The notes under the pieces: model-generated
Database searches by the model: none
The model's input: only the letters and a program-made list of their open reading frames with translations
What the model was told of the DNA's origin: nothing
Assembly: GCF_006715785.1 (NCBI RefSeq)
Contig: NZ_VFNX01000001.1
Coordinates: 1-64,000, forward strand
DNA length: 64,000 bases
DNA from: Streptomyces puniciscabiei
Lineage (GTDB): Bacteria > Actinomycetota > Actinomycetes > Streptomycetales > Streptomycetaceae
Direction: 5' to 3'
Program-made: the position numbers and the translations under genes
In this document: positions 62,656-64,000 of the stretch, in pieces
Layout: each line of letters begins with the position of its first letter
Position numbering within the stretch: the stretch's first letter is position 1

Positions 62656-64000
62656 ATGAGCGAACACCGGCGCCGACCGTCGGGAAGAAACGGTATGCCG
62701 TCCGGCCGGGACGGCGTCCCTCAGGGCGGCCGTGCCGAGGCGCGAAGGGCCGCCCGGGGCGGGGGCGGACGGGGCCGCCGCGCGGCGGGCACCCGACGTG
62801 CAGATCCCGAGCGCTCCGGCCGGGCAGCTTCGCGACGCGCGAATGCAGGACGCTCCGACCGGCGTCGTCTCATCGACTACCCGCGGGCCGGCAAGCGTGG
62901 CGTCCGACGGTGGCTGCCCTCGTGGAAGCTGGTGTCCGGCACCTTCCTGCTGTTCTTCGGCAGCATGCTGGGCCTGCTCGGGTACGCCTACGCGACGACG
63001 ACGATCCCGAGCGCGAATCCCAGCACCCAGCAGCAGAGCGACACCTACTACTGGTCGGACGGCTCGGTGATGGCCACGCAGGGGTCGATGAACCGGCAGA
63101 ACGTCGACCTCGCCGAGGTCCCGAAGCCGGTGCAGTGGGACTTCCTCGCCGCGGAGAACGCCACCTTCTACACCGACCCCGGCGTCGACACCCAGGGCAT
63201 GCTCCGCGCCGTCTACCACATGGCCACAGGGGGTGAGGTGCAGTCCGGGTCCACCATCACCCAGCAGTTCGTGAAGAACACCTACCTCAGCCAGAGCCAG
63301 TCGGTCACCCGCAAGCTCAGGGAGATCATGATCTCGCTGAAGATCGGGGACCAGATGTCCAAGCAGCAGATCCTGCAGGGCTACCTCAACAGCTGTTACT
63401 ACGGCCGGGACGCCTACGGCATCGAAGCAGCGGCCCGTGCCTACTACCACGTGCACGCCTCCCAGCTGACCGTCAGCCAGGGCGCCTTCATCGCCGCCGC
63501 GGTCAACGAGCCGAGCCTGCTGATGTACGCCGACACCGACCCGAAGGCCAAAGCGCAGGCCGAGGCCCGCTGGACTTACGTCCTGCAGCGCATGGCCAAG
63601 ATCCACAAGATCACCGACGCCCAGGAACAGCAGTACCTGGCCGCCGGGTTCCCCACACCCAAGCCCTACACGCCGTCGGCGGGAATGTCCGGGCAGACCG
63701 GATATCTGGTGGATGCCGCGAAGAAGTACGTCGAGGCCCACTCTTCCCTCACCGACCAGCAACTCGGCCACGGCGGCTACCAGATCTACACCACCTTCGA
63801 CAGGAAGAAGGTGAAGGCGCTGTCGGCGGCCGTCGCCGCGATGGAGAAGAAACACCTCGACCCCAAGCACCGCTCGGCCGACAAGGACGTCCAGGTCGGC
63901 GCGGCGTCGATCGATCCGTCGACCGGCGCGGTCGCGGCCCTGTACGGCGGGCCTGGCTGGGACAAGGGCCACTGGACCGACAACGCCGACGCCACCGGTG
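62656..64000 (+). CDS. Class A penicillin-binding protein (transglycosylase-transpeptidase), 3' end outside window
   Basis: Polymerises and cross-links peptidoglycan at the outer face of the membrane. The first 448 codons are present. A highly basic cytoplasmic N-terminus (1-90) is followed by one membrane helix (about 91-113, WKLVSGTFLLFFGSMLGLL) and the GT51 glycosyltransferase domain. Visible GT51 motifs: AAENATFYTDPGV (catalytic Glu167; Asn instead of the usual Asp follows), SGSTITQQFVKN (197-208), REIMISLKIGDQMSK and ILQGYLNSCYYGRDAYG. The start of the transpeptidase-linked region (QIYTTFDRKKVKALSAAV, VQVGAASIDPSTGAVAALYGG) is reached before the window ends. The ATG at 62656 has GAGGAG about eight bases upstream. 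Possibly controlled through the palindrome at 62528-62538. Confidence 0.92.
   Translation, partial: MSEHRRRPSGRNGMPSGRDGVPQGGRAEARRAARGGGGRGRRAAGTRRADPERSGRAASRRANAGRSDRRRLIDYPRAGKRGVRRWLPSWKLVSGTFLLFFGSMLGLLGYAYATTTIPSANPSTQQQSDTYYWSDGSVMATQGSMNRQNVDLAEVPKPVQWDFLAAENATFYTDPGVDTQGMLRAVYHMATGGEVQSGSTITQQFVKNTYLSQSQSVTRKLREIMISLKIGDQMSKQQILQGYLNSCYYGRDAYGIEAAARAYYHVHASQLTVSQGAFIAAAVNEPSLLMYADTDPKAKAQAEARWTYVLQRMAKIHKITDAQEQQYLAAGFPTPKPYTPSAGMSGQTGYLVDAAKKYVEAHSSLTDQQLGHGGYQIYTTFDRKKVKALSAAVAAMEKKHLDPKHRSADKDVQVGAASIDPSTGAVAALYGGPGWDKGHWTDNADATG

Overview
The window is a segment of a high-GC actinobacterial chromosome, almost certainly Streptomyces. The grounds are strongly GC-biased third codon positions, frequent GTG and TTG starts, GTGA/ATGA overlaps between genes, and family content typical of the genus: a PopR-ClpP3-ClpP4 module, a PASTA-type Ser/Thr kinase, an MptB-like mannosyltransferase, and a Streptomyces-type contractile injection system.

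Left part (1-31 kb) is ordinary chromosomal content in short units. A sugar-type ABC solute-binding lipoprotein runs off the left edge, with a palindromic operator candidate before it. Then come an EF-G paralogue and an erythromycin-esterase-family gene that appears to read through its own terminator. A multi-HTH XRE regulator is followed by popR and the convergent clpP3-clpP4 operon. Next are a NUDIX hydrolase, an ImmA/IrrE peptidase paired with a MAB_1171c-type membrane protein, and a membrane-anchored alpha/beta hydrolase. A three-gene operon holds a hypothetical protein, an HSP90-family chaperone and a large TPR protein. It is followed by two small membrane-anchored proteins, a secreted S53 (sedolisin) protease, a ParA-like ATPase coupled to a small partner, and a polysaccharide-deacetylase lipoprotein. 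The last block has a CPA1 Na+/H+ antiporter, an MFS transporter, a PNPOx-like flavoprotein, an acyl-CoA synthetase and an acyltransferase-3 membrane protein next to a lipoprotein.

Centre (31-36 kb): an MptB-like polyprenol-phosphomannose mannosyltransferase, a secreted T1/F1-type ribonuclease, a stretch with no convincing gene, and a DUF4157 (eCIS core domain) protein with an HELTH metalloprotease-like motif and an unrecognised C-terminal domain.

The main system (36.6-59 kb) is a contractile injection system (CIS) resembling an extracellular CIS of the Afp/PVC type. A CisA-like single-pass membrane protein faces a LuxR-type regulator. Behind the regulator, a nearly continuous operon of about 20 kb encodes, in order: a secreted PD40/DUF11 protein, a DUF4255 (Pvc16-like) protein, an AAA+ ATPase, the sheath, a tube protein, a 167-aa tail-assembly protein, a 52-aa DUF6760 protein, an 1129-aa Pro/Ala-rich protein with repeated VQR motifs, a second tube protein, a LysM tube-initiation protein, a VgrG-like spike, a PAAR tip, a gp25-like protein, a J-like protein, a Pvc12-like baseplate protein, and a zinc-ribbon/transmembrane/discoidin-like protein. 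No tail-fibre gene is present, which fits a CIS that stays in the producing cell and acts from within. The same VQR motif recurs in the nearby DUF4157 protein, suggesting that it may be cargo of this particle.

Right part (59-64 kb): a small frameshifted gene after the CIS operon, a second NUDIX hydrolase, a 660-bp stretch without a clear gene, a PASTA-type Ser/Thr kinase, a possible GMC-oxidoreductase relic, and the 5' two-thirds of a class A penicillin-binding protein behind a BlaI-like palindrome.
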